Source: RYN-428 sp035551995
GTDB taxonomy: Bacteria; Planctomycetota; Phycisphaerae; Tepidisphaerales; Tepidisphaeraceae
Direction of reading: 5' to 3'
Length of the DNA: 64,000 nt
Assembly: GCA_035551995.1 (NCBI GenBank)
Contig: DASZME010000064.1
Location: 55,156-119,155 of the forward strand
The translations under genes and the position numbers were made by a program. This document shows, one piece after another, positions 18,566-28,374 of this stretch (within the stretch, counting starts at the first letter, position 1; every line of letters starts with the position of its first letter). Under the pieces are notes generated by a model that searched no databases, was not told the origin of the DNA, and was given only the letters and a program-made list of their open reading frames with translations.

Positions 18566-21500
18566 TCAATGGTTTGTCAGCACTCCGTCCAGATTCAACA
18601 AGACGTTCGCGCACACGGTCCATGCCGCCAGGTCAACGTCGCTCGTTCCGTCGGGCAAGGGCCCAATTGGCTCAGTCGCCATCTTTTTCGCGTCCGCGGG
18701 GTCGGCGCGATAATGGTCCGATTGTGATCGATACAACGATACCACGCGATCCACCTGCCCCGCCTCCGGCGGATGCCCAAGGCATAATCGCAGTCCGTAA
18801 GCCGCTTTCGCCTCCGGAGAATCGCCGCCTTCGCGCACGATCCGCCGGGCCAGCGCCTGCGAGCATTCGACATACACCGGGTCGTTGAGCGTGACGAACG
18901 CCTGCAGCGGCGTGCTGGTCGGGACACGGCGAAGCGTACAGACCTCCCGGCTTGGCGCGTCAAACGCGCTCATGGAGGGATACGGAACCGTCCGGCGCCA
19001 GAAGACGTAAATTCCGCGGCGGTATTTTTCCGATCCCACGCTCGCCGGCCACGTCCGCTCGCCGTTAAACGCGGCTTGCCACAACCCGTCCGGCTGCGGC
19101 GGGAAGATCGAGGGACCAAACATCTTGTCGCTCAACAATCCGCTCAACGTCAAGGCTTGATCGCGCACCAATTCAGCTTCCAGACGCCGGCGCGGCCCGC
19201 GGGAGATCAGCCGGTTGCGGGGATCCTTTTCAAGCAGCTCCGGCGTCACGCGCGACGTCTGCCGATAGGCGGCGGAGGTGACGATCAGCTTCACCAACCG
19301 TTTCATGTCCCACGCCTGCGTCGGCCGCGAGCCGGCCGTCGGCTCGCGGAATTCCACGGCCAGCCAATCCAAAAGCGCCTGGTCGCTTGGCGACTGACCC
19401 TGCGTTCCGAAATCCTCCTGGGTCTCCACGATGCCGACGCCGAACAACGCCGCCCAGAATCGATTGACGGCGACGCGCGCCGTCAACGGGTTATTCGGGT
19501 CCATAAACCACTCGGCCAGCCCCATGCGATCGGCCGGCGCGCCCGCCGGCAGCGGGTTAAACGCCGCCAGCACCGCCGGTTGAACGATCGGCCCTTTGAC
19601 CAGAAAATTTCCCTTGATCAAAATATGATTTTCGCGGCGGCTTGCCTTGGGCAACTCGCGCATGATCGCCGTCGTGGACGGCTTAAACGCGGCAAGGTCC
19701 TTCTGCAATTTCGCGATCTCGTCGCGCTTGGCCGCGACCTCGGGGGCGGCCCGCTGGAAGTAGTCGAACACGCGGGCGTTTTGCTCGTCGGATCGGCTTT
19801 CCCTATCGATCGCTAGAATCTCCCCGACCGCCTCCGGCATCGCCAGCACCGGCTGTTTGGCGGTCGTCGCGGAGATACGGAATCGACTGATGGACGCGTT
19901 CTTCACGCTCTGCGAAAGCGCGAACGTCAGCTCCACGGGCCCGGAAACCGGAACGACGGTTTGGAAGACGGCGCTATGCTCGTGGGTGACATCCGGAAGA
20001 ACGGCCCAGCCGGAGTTTCCCATGGAGGCGAACCCGATCGCCTGCGAAGCCGGTCGTCCGCCGTCAGTTGTCTGGTGGAAGCTATCGCTCGCTTCCTTCA
20101 ATGCGATTGTTCGCGGCGCCGACAGATCAAGCTCCACGCTGGGGCTGGGCGGCGGGCCGACCTGCGTGTCCCAGACGGGCTTATGGCGGTCGTCGAAAAC
20201 CGTCACGGTGAAGTTACTGAGTCGAGCGCCCACGCCGCCGTCGGTGCGATTCCATATGACGATTTTGTTCAGGTCGCCGGATTTGCCGAGGTCCGCTTCC
20301 CACCATGGATCGTCCCCCTTGGCAGTGTGCGACGTCAGGTGTTTCTTGAAATTTCCCTCGGTGTTGCCATCAATGGCATTGCCGGCCTTCCCGTCAAAAT
20401 CGGTCGAAGACTGCTTGGCCGTCGCACGACGCGCCACGTTTTCGGCGCCGCTGAAAATCTGAACCTGCGCCAGGTGCAGCGTTTTATTTCGGCCCGGCAG
20501 ATCGATGCGCACATACCGCCCGTGCGGCGCCCTGGCGTGCGCGGCGCCGGCAGTCACGCGGAAATCACTGAGAACAAATCCGCCGTCGTCAGCCCGTCCC
20601 ACCGCGCGGCCCGGCTGGTTCGCGTCCGGCGACGCCGTAAGCCGAAACGCGGTGATTCCCTTTACATCCGTGTGTGTTGTAATCGTATAAGTATCAGTCA
20701 ATGGCCGGATTCCCGACGCGACGATCGTGCCGTCGTCCTCTTTCGATAGCGTCGCCCCGCCGGCCGAGGTCAGCTCGCTGGCGTCCAGGTCGATCCATGT
20801 CATCGGATGCGCCGACAGCGATTTCTCCCATTTCGCCTCGGCATCCGCCCAAGCCGATCGATTTTTCAGCATTTTCTCGCCGACGGCGATGCGCTCCTTC
20901 ATCTGCGCGATTTTTGATTCGTCGTCGGCGGTGGGCGTTGGAATCGTCGGCGATTCTTCTTTTCGGTTGGCGTCCTGCGTCTGATTGAATATCGCAAACA
21001 ATTGGTAATATTCGCGGTTGGTGATCGGATCGTATTTGTGCGTATGGCACTGGGCGCATCCGACCGTCAGGCCCATCCAGACCTGCCCGGTCGTCTCGAC
21101 CCGATCCTTAACGGCCGCCACGCGAAATTCCTCGGGGTCGGTGCCGCCTTCGGTGTTGGTCATCGTGTTGCGGTTGAAGCCGGTCGCGATGAGTTGATCC
21201 GTCGTGGGATTCGGCAGCAGGTCGCCGGCGAGTTGCTCGATGGTAAATCGGTCGTACGGCAAATTTCGGTTAAATGCGTTAATGACCCAATCGCGGTAGC
21301 GAAAGCACGTTTTCCGCAGCGGATCGGATCCGTATCCCGCCGAGTCCGCGTATCGAGCGCAGTCGAGCCAAATTCGCGCCCAGCGTTCGCCGTAATGCGG
21401 ATTGGCTTGCAAGGCGTCCACCAGTTTTTCGTAGCCGTCGGTCGAGTGATCGCCGATGAACGCATCGACTTGGGCGGGCGAAGGAGGCAGCCCGATCAAG

Positions 21501-22126
21501 TCCAGATAAATCCGACGGCACAGCGTATAGCGATCCGCCTCGGGCGACGGAGAGAGGCCTTGCTCTTCCAACTTCGCCAGCACAAATCGATCGATGGGAT
21601 TTTTTGGCCAGTTCTCAAGCTTCACCCGCGGCAGCGCCGGGCGCACTGGCTTCGTGAACGACCAATGCGTCAAAGCCGCCGCCGGCCGATCGACTCCAGC
21701 CGGCCATTCCGCCCCCTGCTTGATCCATTGAATCAGCGTTTGTATCTGGCGGGCGCCAAGACGATCTCCCTTGGGGGGCATGACCGACTTGGGATCGTCG
21801 CCGCGGACCAGGAAAATCATCTTGCTGTGGTCAGGATCGTACGGCACGATCGACGGATCACCGGAATCCCCCCCGACGAACGCCGTCATTTTGCTGTCGA
21901 GCCGAAGCCCGCCTTTGTGTTTGGCGCCGTCGTGGCATTTGTAGCAGGCGTTTTGAAAAATGGGCTGAATGTCGCGGACGAAATCGACCGGTGACGTGGA
22001 TTGTTCGCTCGACGCCGATTCGGCTGCGCGGGCACGCGGCGACGTCCATGAAAGCATCAGAACAACGCCCAACGTCGTCTTGCTGATAGCGCTTCGGATA
22101 AATGAATGATGCTGGATTGGGTTCAT
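18566..22126 (-). CDS. PSCyt1-DUF1549-discoidin-DUF1553 protein
   Basis: This 1186-residue exported protein (signal peptide [20 protein letters not shown]) starts with a planctomycete cytochrome C-type domain, where CYKCH near residue 59 is a haem-binding CxxCH. DUF1549 (PSCyt2) follows at about 170-370, ending with a second CxxCH-containing motif [18 protein letters not shown]. The middle holds a concanavalin/discoidin-like F5/8 C region (about 550-650: [40 protein letters not shown]), and DUF1553 occupies about 830-1110 ([20 protein letters not shown]). Such proteins are large, expanded families in planctomycetes with supposed roles in periplasmic carbohydrate breakdown; this is not established. 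The gene is co-directional with the DUF1501 partner. Confidence 0.93.
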   Translation of the reverse strand: MNPIQHHSFIRSAISKTTLGVVLMLSWTSPRARAAESASSEQSTSPVDFVRDIQPIFQNACYKCHDGAKHKGGLRLDSKMTAFVGGDSGDPSIVPYDPDHSKMIFLVRGDDPKSVMPPKGDRLGARQIQTLIQWIKQGAEWPAGVDRPAAALTHWSFTKPVRPALPRVKLENWPKNPIDRFVLAKLEEQGLSPSPEADRYTLCRRIYLDLIGLPPSPAQVDAFIGDHSTDGYEKLVDALQANPHYGERWARIWLDCARYADSAGYGSDPLRKTCFRYRDWVINAFNRNLPYDRFTIEQLAGDLLPNPTTDQLIATGFNRNTMTNTEGGTDPEEFRVAAVKDRVETTGQVWMGLTVGCAQCHTHKYDPITNREYYQLFAIFNQTQDANRKEESPTIPTPTADDESKIAQMKERIAVGEKMLKNRSAWADAEAKWEKSLSAHPMTWIDLDASELTSAGGATLSKEDDGTIVASGIRPLTDTYTITTHTDVKGITAFRLTASPDANQPGRAVGRADDGGFVLSDFRVTAGAAHARAPHGRYVRIDLPGRNKTLHLAQVQIFSGAENVARRATAKQSSTDFDGKAGNAIDGNTEGNFKKHLTSHTAKGDDPWWEADLGKSGDLNKIVIWNRTDGGVGARLSNFTVTVFDDRHKPVWDTQVGPPPSPSVELDLSAPRTIALKEASDSFHQTTDGGRPASQAIGFASMGNSGWAVLPDVTHEHSAVFQTVVPVSGPVELTFALSQSVKNASISRFRISATTAKQPVLAMPEAVGEILAIDRESRSDEQNARVFDYFQRAAPEVAAKRDEIAKLQKDLAAFKPSTTAIMRELPKASRRENHILIKGNFLVKGPIVQPAVLAAFNPLPAGAPADRMGLAEWFMDPNNPLTARVAVNRFWAALFGVGIVETQEDFGTQGQSPSDQALLDWLAVEFREPTAGSRPTQAWDMKRLVKLIVTSAAYRQTSRVTPELLEKDPRNRLISRGPRRRLEAELVRDQALTLSGLLSDKMFGPSIFPPQPDGLWQAAFNGERTWPASVGSEKYRRGIYVFWRRTVPYPSMSAFDAPSREVCTLRRVPTSTPLQAFVTLNDPVYVECSQALARRIVREGGDSPEAKAAYGLRLCLGHPPEAGQVDRVVSLYRSQSDHYRADPADAKKMATEPIGPLPDGTSDVDLAAWTVCANVLLNLDGVLTNH

Positions 22127-22249
22127 CGACGAGCTTCCCTTTGTTGCTACTTAATTTACGGACGAACGGGGACGACGTTGCCCCAGCCGCAATCCGGTTG
22201 AACCGGTCTAATCCGCGACGACGTGCACGCTTGCGCTTATACTTCACTA

Positions 22250-22885
22250 ATGCAAAGACGACCCTCCGGTTCGCGCGCGGTTCAGGATCGTCGGCAATCG
22301 CCCGCCGAACTCGACCTTACTATTTCAGCGGCGACGGGTAAGAATTACGTCCCGTTTCTTCGAAAACATCTCGTTGCCGCGCATCGCCTGCTGAACTCGG
22401 CGTTATCCGAGCTGTCGCTGGCGTTGGTGGGTGACGGGCAGATGTCTTTACTACATCAGCGGTTTATGGGGATAGAGGGTCCGACCGACGTGCTCACATT
22501 TCCGTTTGAGTTCGACGAGAAGGGTCGGGAGATTTCCGGCGAAGTGGTCATTTGCGTGCCCCAGGCCGTTCGGCAGGCCAAGTTGCGGGGAACGCGGACG
22601 GATTGCGAATTACTTTTATACGCGCTTCATGGCATATTGCACTTGAGCGGCTTCGACGATAGAACCGCCAAGGCTTTTCAACGGATGCACCGCAAAGAAG
22701 ACGAGATTCTAATCCGGCTTGGACTCGGTTCGGTCTTCGCGACGGATTGCGATAAATCCGGCGCCGCGTTCGTCGAAAAGCCCCATGGGGAAGCCATCCG
22801 CGCCACTGGCAGATCAAAAACGAAGCGCATCGGCCGCGAGCAGTCCCGGCGCGCGTCGGCAGCCAAGAGTTTCGGAGCAAGATGA
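22250..22885 (+). CDS. ybeY: Endoribonuclease YbeY (rRNA maturation factor)
   Basis: From ATG 22250 the protein has 211 residues. A GTG at 22223 would add nine. The central region carries the metal motif HGILHLSGFDDRTAKAFQRM, corresponding to the usual HGxLHLxGYDHxxxxxxxxM, but with Asp in place of the third His, a variant I recall in planctomycetes. Upstream, GIEGPTDVLTFPFE and EISGEVVICVPQAVRQA are also diagnostic. The C-terminal 50 residues are a basic extension beyond the normal 150-160. YbeY processes rRNA ends and takes part in ribosome quality control. The last four bases (ATGA) overlap the start of the CorC-like gene. Confidence 0.93.
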   Translation: MQRRPSGSRAVQDRRQSPAELDLTISAATGKNYVPFLRKHLVAAHRLLNSALSELSLALVGDGQMSLLHQRFMGIEGPTDVLTFPFEFDEKGREISGEVVICVPQAVRQAKLRGTRTDCELLLYALHGILHLSGFDDRTAKAFQRMHRKEDEILIRLGLGSVFATDCDKSGAAFVEKPHGEAIRATGRSKTKRIGREQSRRASAAKSFGAR

Positions 22886-24162
22886 TGCCGATGTTCTGGA
22901 TGGTGGCGACGTTGTTCGTCGTGGCCTTTGGGTCGCTCATCTTTTCGGCCCTCACCTTTGCGCTGCGCGATTTGCCGAGCGTGCGGCTGGCCGAATTCCT
23001 GCATCGCCACGGAAAAAGCCGCTGGCTGGCCGTCACCGTCGATCATACCGAAGACCTGGTTTGGGTTACCGCGTTCTGGCGGATGCTGTTTAATACGGCC
23101 ATCGTCGTATTCTCTTTGACGCTCGTCGAGCGCGGCATTGGCGACCGGGTCGTCGCTTATGCCCTGGCGGCGCTCCTGGCGGGCCTCATCACGCTCTTCT
23201 TCTCGATCGCCATCGCCCACTCGGTCGCGCAATACGCGACCGCCGAGATCGTCGGCGCCTTTGCCCCGACGCTCTACGTTTTGCGCATCGTCATGAAGCC
23301 GATCACGGCCGTCATGAACGAGATCGACGAATGGGTCCGAACCGCCGCCGGCGCTCCGGAAACGCCCGAGCCTGAGCATATCGAGCAGGAGATCATGTCG
23401 GTCATCGAGGAAGGGGAAAAGGAAGGCGTCGTCGATGAGCAGGAACGGAACATGATCGAATCGGTCATCGAATTCCGAGACACCACCGCCGGCCAGATCA
23501 TGACGCCGCGAACCCAGGTCGTGGCGATCGAACTCGATTCGACCGTCGATCACGTCCGCGAGACGATCGAAGAGAGCGGCCATTCCCGCATTCCCGTCTA
23601 CACGGGCAGAATCGATCACATCGTCGGCGTTTTATACGCGCGCGACCTGCTCCGTTTCCTCGGTCAATCGATCAAAAAATTCGACATGAAGTCGGTGATG
23701 CGGCCGCCCCTGTACGTCCCCGAAAGCAAACCCTCGCGCGAGTTGCTCAAAGATTTCCGCCTCCAGAAAATCCACATCGCCATCGTGCTCGACGAATACG
23801 GCGGCACCGCCGGCCTGGTTACCATCGAAGATATTCTTGAACAAATCGTCGGCGACATCAGCGACGAACATGAGCCGCATGAACCGGCGATGTTCAAGCG
23901 GGTCAACGACACGACGATCGACGCCGACGCGAAAATCGAGATCGAAGAATTCAATCGCCTGGCCGGCTTCAACCTGCCCGACGACGCCGGTTATACGACG
24001 CTGGGCGGATACCTCTCCACCACGCTCGGCCGGATTCCGCAGGTCGGAACGGTTTTCGATCAGGGGGGCGCGACCTTTACGATCACCGAGGCCGAGCCAT
24101 CGGTCATCAAGCGCGTGAGGATCGAACAAATTCTCGAGCCGGCGGCGGAGAAAAGCATGTGA
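22882..24162 (+). CDS. CNNM/CorC-type membrane protein with CBS domains
   Basis: The 426-residue protein has an N-terminal DUF21/CNNM membrane region with about four helices (residues 1-145), then two CBS domains (about 205-325: IMTPRTQVVAIELDSTVDHV and VMRPPLYVPESKPSRELLKD), then a transporter-associated CorC_HlyC domain (about 345-420: DADAKIEIEEFNRLAGFNLP, GYTTLGGYLSTTLGRIP). Relatives are implicated in magnesium or cobalt efflux and in hemolysin-like activities; CBS domains bind adenine nucleotides. The overlap with ybeY by ATGA is a conserved bacterial pairing and implies co-expression. Confidence 0.92.
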   Translation: MMPMFWMVATLFVVAFGSLIFSALTFALRDLPSVRLAEFLHRHGKSRWLAVTVDHTEDLVWVTAFWRMLFNTAIVVFSLTLVERGIGDRVVAYALAALLAGLITLFFSIAIAHSVAQYATAEIVGAFAPTLYVLRIVMKPITAVMNEIDEWVRTAAGAPETPEPEHIEQEIMSVIEEGEKEGVVDEQERNMIESVIEFRDTTAGQIMTPRTQVVAIELDSTVDHVRETIEESGHSRIPVYTGRIDHIVGVLYARDLLRFLGQSIKKFDMKSVMRPPLYVPESKPSRELLKDFRLQKIHIAIVLDEYGGTAGLVTIEDILEQIVGDISDEHEPHEPAMFKRVNDTTIDADAKIEIEEFNRLAGFNLPDDAGYTTLGGYLSTTLGRIPQVGTVFDQGGATFTITEAEPSVIKRVRIEQILEPAAEKSM

Positions 24163-24339
24163 ATTTCAAGCAGGCCGATCAGAACTACAAGCGAGCCCGG
24201 CACTTGCCGCAATCCGGTTTTTTTCTTTCCTTTTGTCGATCGCTTCACGCTAAGATGACGTCTGAGATGAGGCCGTCGATCCGGTCGCCCCGCGAACAAA
24301 TCGATGGCTTCGGGGATGACCAATTTGAGCGAGGTAAGG

Positions 24340-25680
24340 ATGACCGCGCGCAATCCGCCGAGCCGACCGCACCCCTTGTACACCGTCAGCGCCCCGTTTC
24401 TCGGGTATGGCGCCCGCAAGATGGCGGGCTTCGGCCTCGCCGCCCAGGCGGATCGAGAGAACCTGGCGGCGGGAGATCAGGAGCCGGTGCTGCATACCGG
24501 CAACTCCCATCTGCTCGGCATCGGCGCCACCGGATCGGGGAAAACCAATCTGCTGATCGCCAATCTGCTTCTGTATGAAGGCTCGGCCATCGTGATCGAC
24601 ATCCGCGGCGACGCCGTTCGCGCCACCGAGCGATTTCGCCGCAAGGTGCTGAAGCAGGACACCTACGTGCTCGATCCCTTCAAAGTGACCACGCGAAAGA
24701 GCGACCGCCTCGATCCGCTGGACATCGCCACGTTGCCCAATACCGAAATCGAGTCCGAGGCGCAGTCCATCGGCTCAACCCTCACCACCGATCATCGCTC
24801 ATCCAAGGATCCTTATTGGCATACCCAGGGCGGCAACCTCGTAGCCAGCCTGGTCGCCCATTTATTGACCCAAAAGGACCTTGAAAAGCGCTCGATGAAT
24901 TACCTGATGGACATTCTCTTTTCCGAGGATGCCGTCCTCGAACTGGCGAAGCTGCTCGATACCGAGGTGCCGAAAAATTCGTTCGCCTACCTGGGCATCG
25001 CTTCGTTCCTTCAACTGCCGGAGAACACCGCCAACACGCGGTTTTGCGTATTGTCCACGGCTCATTCGATGCTGCACGCTTTTCGCAGCAGCGCCATTCG
25101 CGCCACGATGGGCCCGTCAACGGTTAACTTGAAAGACCTCATGAAGGGGCGGCCCGTCACGATCTACCTCGTGCTCCCGATCGAACGTCTTTCGTCGCAT
25201 GGCGTGGTGTTGAAGCTCTGGCTCGAGCTCCTTTTGCAAGTTTTGCTGCGGCGCACGGCCATTCCCGCCGTCCCGACGATGGTCCTCGTCGACGAAGCCG
25301 GCCAGCTTGGCAATAGCCCGGCCATGCGAACCGTCGCCACGTTCTTGCGCGCCTCGGGCGTGCGCCTCTGGAGCATGTGGCAGGATCTGTCGCAGATTCA
25401 AGCGCTGTATCCGATCGATTGGCCGACGCTAATCAACAACACCAGCGCGCTGACCTTCCTGCCGGGCACGGGCCTGGCCGCGCGCGAGTTGGCGGCGCTG
25501 GCCGCCGTCCCGATGGCGGCGATTTCCAACCTGGCCGTCGATGAGCAGCTTGTGTGCGAAACCGGCCATGAGCCGGCGGTGGTCAAGATGGCGCAATATT
25601 GGAAAGACCCGAGATTCGCCGGGCGGTTTGATTTGCTCCCCCGCTATGCGAGGACGTCCCCCGCCGCCCCGGGACGATAA
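24340..25680 (+). CDS. VirD4/TraG-like conjugative coupling protein family ATPase, orphan
   Basis: The ATG at 24340 follows GAGG after five bases, giving 446 residues; upstream ATGs have no ribosome site. The Walker A loop is GIGATGSGKTNLL (about 60-72), the Walker B is TMVLVDEAGQLG (about 317-328), and between them are the TraG/VirD4 segments AIVIDIRGDAV, YVLDPFK, RLDPLD and PVTIYLVLPIERL. In conjugation and type IV secretion such hexameric ATPases bring substrate to the channel. Typical members also have N-terminal membrane helices; none is seen here, and no virB, relaxase or mobility gene is nearby. It is therefore a soluble, orphan homologue with unknown job. Confidence 0.85.
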   Translation: MTARNPPSRPHPLYTVSAPFLGYGARKMAGFGLAAQADRENLAAGDQEPVLHTGNSHLLGIGATGSGKTNLLIANLLLYEGSAIVIDIRGDAVRATERFRRKVLKQDTYVLDPFKVTTRKSDRLDPLDIATLPNTEIESEAQSIGSTLTTDHRSSKDPYWHTQGGNLVASLVAHLLTQKDLEKRSMNYLMDILFSEDAVLELAKLLDTEVPKNSFAYLGIASFLQLPENTANTRFCVLSTAHSMLHAFRSSAIRATMGPSTVNLKDLMKGRPVTIYLVLPIERLSSHGVVLKLWLELLLQVLLRRTAIPAVPTMVLVDEAGQLGNSPAMRTVATFLRASGVRLWSMWQDLSQIQALYPIDWPTLINNTSALTFLPGTGLAARELAALAAVPMAAISNLAVDEQLVCETGHEPAVVKMAQYWKDPRFAGRFDLLPRYARTSPAAPGR

Positions 25681-25729
25681 GAATCCGCTAAAGGCCGCTC
25701 TGCGCGGCGGGCGAATACCATTGGCGCGC

Positions 25730-26998
25730 TCACCGCAGCTTTGCCGCCTCGGCTTCATCGATCGGCCCCGCCAGCGTGCCCGGCGGGTGTTGATACCAGC
25801 CGGGATCTTCCTTGTAATTTTTCAGATCGGCGCGAATCTTCACCACCGTGAACATTCCCCCCATGCCGACGGCGCCGAACTGACCCTCGCCGGTCATCAT
25901 CGGCAGCGTATTTTTCGGGCCGCCCATGTGCATCTCGGTCATATCGCCCATGCCTTCGCGGCCCATCGGCATATAGCCGGGGAGGATCCCGCGGATTTTC
26001 TCGTCCAGGTCGCGCGGACTGACGCCAAGAAGATTGGGTATATCATGGCTCATGGCGTTCATCGCATGATGCGTCTTGTGGCAATGCAGCGGCCAATCGC
26101 CCGGATTGTCGGCCACGAATTCGGCGTCGCGCGTCGTACCGACGGGAATGTTTACCGTGTTTTCAAACCAGCGGGCGCTGGCGGGAATCGGTCCGCCGTC
26201 GGTCGCCATCATCGTGAAATGATGGCCATGAAAATGGATCGGATGGCTGTCCATGCTGAGATTGCCCAGGCGGATGCGGACGCGATCGCCGAGTTTGCAG
26301 ATCAACGGCGCCGTGCCGGGCCAGACGCGCGAGTTGAACGTGAACAGGTTGAAATCGACCATGATATTGGGGTTGGGCGTAAATGTACCCGGATCGACGC
26401 GCCATTCGTTGAGCATGATACAAAAATCGCGATCGATCTTCGGCCCGGTCGGCCGGCGCGGATGAACGATAAAAAAACCGCTCATGCCCATCGCCATCTG
26501 CACCATTTCGTCAAAATGCGGATGATACATGTAGGTTGCCGGATCGCGCAGAGCGAACTCATACTTAAACGTCTGCCCCGGCTCGATGGCCTTCTGCGTA
26601 ACGCCCGCGACGCCGTCCATCCCGTTTGGGACGATCATCCCGTGCCAGTGAACGGTCGTCGGTTCCGGCAGCTTATTGGTGACGTAGATGCGCACCTTAT
26701 CCCCTTCGACCGCCTCGATCGTCGGCCCCGGCGATTGCCCGTTGTAGCCCCAGCAGTTCACGACCATTCCGGGGGCGAACTCCCGTTTCACCGGCTCGGC
26801 GATGAGATGAAAAACCTTCCAGTCTCCATCGCGCGTGTAAGGCAATGTGACGCCGTTGGGGGTTGTAACCGGGGTATAGCCGTCAACCTGTTGAGTCGCC
26901 GGCGCCGTGGAGTCCGCGGCGTGCAGTTTCTGAAGAATGGACCCGCCCGCCGCCGCCGTCGCGGCGCCGGACAGAAGTATAGTTCGGCGAGAAATCAT
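25730..26998 (-). CDS. Multicopper oxidase, Tat-exported, methionine-rich tail
   Basis: The 422-residue protein begins with a twin-arginine signal (ISRRTILLSGAATAAAGGSI). Three cupredoxin domains contain all copper ligand clusters: TVHWHGMIVPNG (about 114), YMYHPHFDE (about 158), HPIHFHGHHFTMMA (about 248-261) and PLHCHKTHHAMNAM (about 301-314), the last giving the type 1 cysteine and the His of the trinuclear centre. The C-terminal part is rich in Met (MGREGMGDMTEMHMGG, LPMM), a feature of CopA/CueO-like copper oxidases that protect against copper. The periplasmic substrate could be Cu(I), other metals or phenolics. No copper pump gene is adjacent. Confidence 0.93.
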   Translation of the reverse strand: MISRRTILLSGAATAAAGGSILQKLHAADSTAPATQQVDGYTPVTTPNGVTLPYTRDGDWKVFHLIAEPVKREFAPGMVVNCWGYNGQSPGPTIEAVEGDKVRIYVTNKLPEPTTVHWHGMIVPNGMDGVAGVTQKAIEPGQTFKYEFALRDPATYMYHPHFDEMVQMAMGMSGFFIVHPRRPTGPKIDRDFCIMLNEWRVDPGTFTPNPNIMVDFNLFTFNSRVWPGTAPLICKLGDRVRIRLGNLSMDSHPIHFHGHHFTMMATDGGPIPASARWFENTVNIPVGTTRDAEFVADNPGDWPLHCHKTHHAMNAMSHDIPNLLGVSPRDLDEKIRGILPGYMPMGREGMGDMTEMHMGGPKNTLPMMTGEGQFGAVGMGGMFTVVKIRADLKNYKEDPGWYQHPPGTLAGPIDEAEAAKLR

Positions 26999-27450
26999 AT
27001 TTTTGCTCTACCTTGTGTTTTTGCCGCGAAAATCCTATTTCGTTTCAAAACACTATAGAACGCCAAACGCGAATCGTCTCGCACGTGCGGCGCGGGCAAA
27101 ACCCCGCGACAACTTTCCACTCCAGACACGTCGCAAGCCGTCATCGCCGACGCCAAATTCTTTCGTATATAGTTTCGAGCGGTTTTCGTCCGGGAAAAAA
27201 ACGACGCTGGTGATATGCAATCGCCGCACATGATAATATTTTTTCTCCTGATTCCGTTTCCGTTCCAGCATGGCGTCTCCTTTGCTTTCGGGCTCCGCAT
27301 GTCGGCGACAAATGACGAGATAGTCTCGTCGCGGCCGGCAAGGGACGGATCGCGGAGGAACGTGGGACAATTCCCATCAAATCGCGAGCGCTCCACAAAA
27401 AAAATGTTACCGAGCCCCGGCGGTTACCGGAGCGGAAAATGGAGTTGATC
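26999..27450. other. Divergent intergenic region, gene-free
   Basis: These 452 bases separate the divergent copper oxidase and the DUF4142 gene. Composition is more AT-rich than the neighbours with runs such as GATAATATTTTTT at 27231-27243. A TATAGT/TTGGCG-like arrangement on the minus strand near 27050 and TATATAG near 27174 on the plus strand could be promoters, but neither has a convincing partner hexamer. No protein-coding frame with a ribosome site was found. Confidence 0.4.
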
Positions 27451-28221
27451 ATGAATCGTCGAACTCATGGCCTTTTGGCGGTCGCCGTCGCGTCGCTGAT
27501 TGGCGCCAACGTCGTGCTGGCGGATAAAGAAGATGCACAAAACAACAAAACCCCGCTCGCCGGAACGGCCGCGCAGGAACGCCGCGAAGCGGAGCAAGGT
27601 CAACAGGCCGATCAGTCGGCGCTTCAGCAAGTGAAGCAATGGGCGCAGGATCCGCAGACGGCTTGCGATAAGCTCTTCCTGTTGCATGCCGCCGTCGACA
27701 GCATGTGGGAAGTGCAATTGAGTCAGCAGGCCGAACAGAAGTCGCAAGATCCGAAAATCAAGGCACTGGCGCAGCGTCTGATACAGGACCACCAACAATT
27801 GAACCAGAAACTCGAGCAGGTGGCCCAACGCCTTAATGTGCGGGTGCCGCAATCGCTGCCGGCGATGAAACAGGAAGAACTGCAAATTTTCGCCGCGCTT
27901 CCCGCCCAGGAGTACGACAAGGCATACATCAACCAGCTGCACATCGGCCATCACATGGATGTGGCCGCTTTTCATGGCGCCAGCGAAACGGCAAAAAACG
28001 AACAAGTGAAAGAGTTTGCCGCCGCCAATCTGCCGACGCTGAAAGAGCACCTTCAGATGGTAAAGCAAGAGGCCGTGGCGCTTGGTTTAGCGAGTGACGC
28101 GGACGAGGCTCAACCGGCGGGCGCTCATATTCCCGCGAATGGCGCACAAAACGCCAATTCGAATACGCCGACCGAACAGACACCGAAAGCCGGCGGCGGT
28201 AATACGACACCAAACCGTTAA
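27451..28221 (+). CDS. DUF4142 family exported protein
   Basis: The ATG at 27451 is preceded by GGAG six bases upstream and gives 256 residues; an in-frame ATG at 27439 also has GGAG, so four more residues are possible. A signal peptide (THGLLAVAVASLIGANVVLA) leads to a mature Gln-rich helical domain of the DUF4142 type (about residues 70-200: DKLFLLHAAVDSMWEVQLSQ, ALAQRLIQDHQQLNQKLEQV, YINQLHIGHHMDVAAFHG, LPTLKEHLQMVKQEA). The family has a ferritin-like four-helix fold, is periplasmic and is of unknown function. The C-terminal 40 residues are low-complexity Asn/Thr/Pro. Confidence 0.85.
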   Translation: MNRRTHGLLAVAVASLIGANVVLADKEDAQNNKTPLAGTAAQERREAEQGQQADQSALQQVKQWAQDPQTACDKLFLLHAAVDSMWEVQLSQQAEQKSQDPKIKALAQRLIQDHQQLNQKLEQVAQRLNVRVPQSLPAMKQEELQIFAALPAQEYDKAYINQLHIGHHMDVAAFHGASETAKNEQVKEFAAANLPTLKEHLQMVKQEAVALGLASDADEAQPAGAHIPANGAQNANSNTPTEQTPKAGGGNTTPNR

Positions 28222-28248
28222 TTACTTGTTGCCGAAATGGGTCGAATC

Positions 28249-28273
28249 GGGGACGGCTGCAAAAGCCGTCCCC
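28249..28273. terminator. Strong GC-rich hairpin between convergent genes
   Basis: GGGGACGGCT (28249-28258) pairs perfectly with AGCCGTCCCC (28264-28273) around a five-base loop, between the DUF4142 gene and the convergent yebC gene. No T-run follows on either side, but position and stem strength suggest a bidirectional terminator. Confidence 0.5.
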
Positions 28274-28374
28274 GCGGCGGCTGATGTAGTTCAATCTTGC
28301 GATACAAAAAATTTTGCAGCCTCAGTTCGGCCGCCTGCAAAAATGCAAACCGCGCGTGATGGCGCAAGGGAATT

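Noticed and set aside
24340..25680. Evidence of an integrative conjugative element
   Set aside because: Only the coupling-protein-like ATPase is present; no integrase, relaxase, tRNA attachment site or VirB genes were seen.
27215..27448. Forward 77-codon frame upstream of the DUF4142 gene
   Set aside because: Starts within an AT-rich, non-coding-like stretch, ends beside the ribosome site of the next gene and has no motif.
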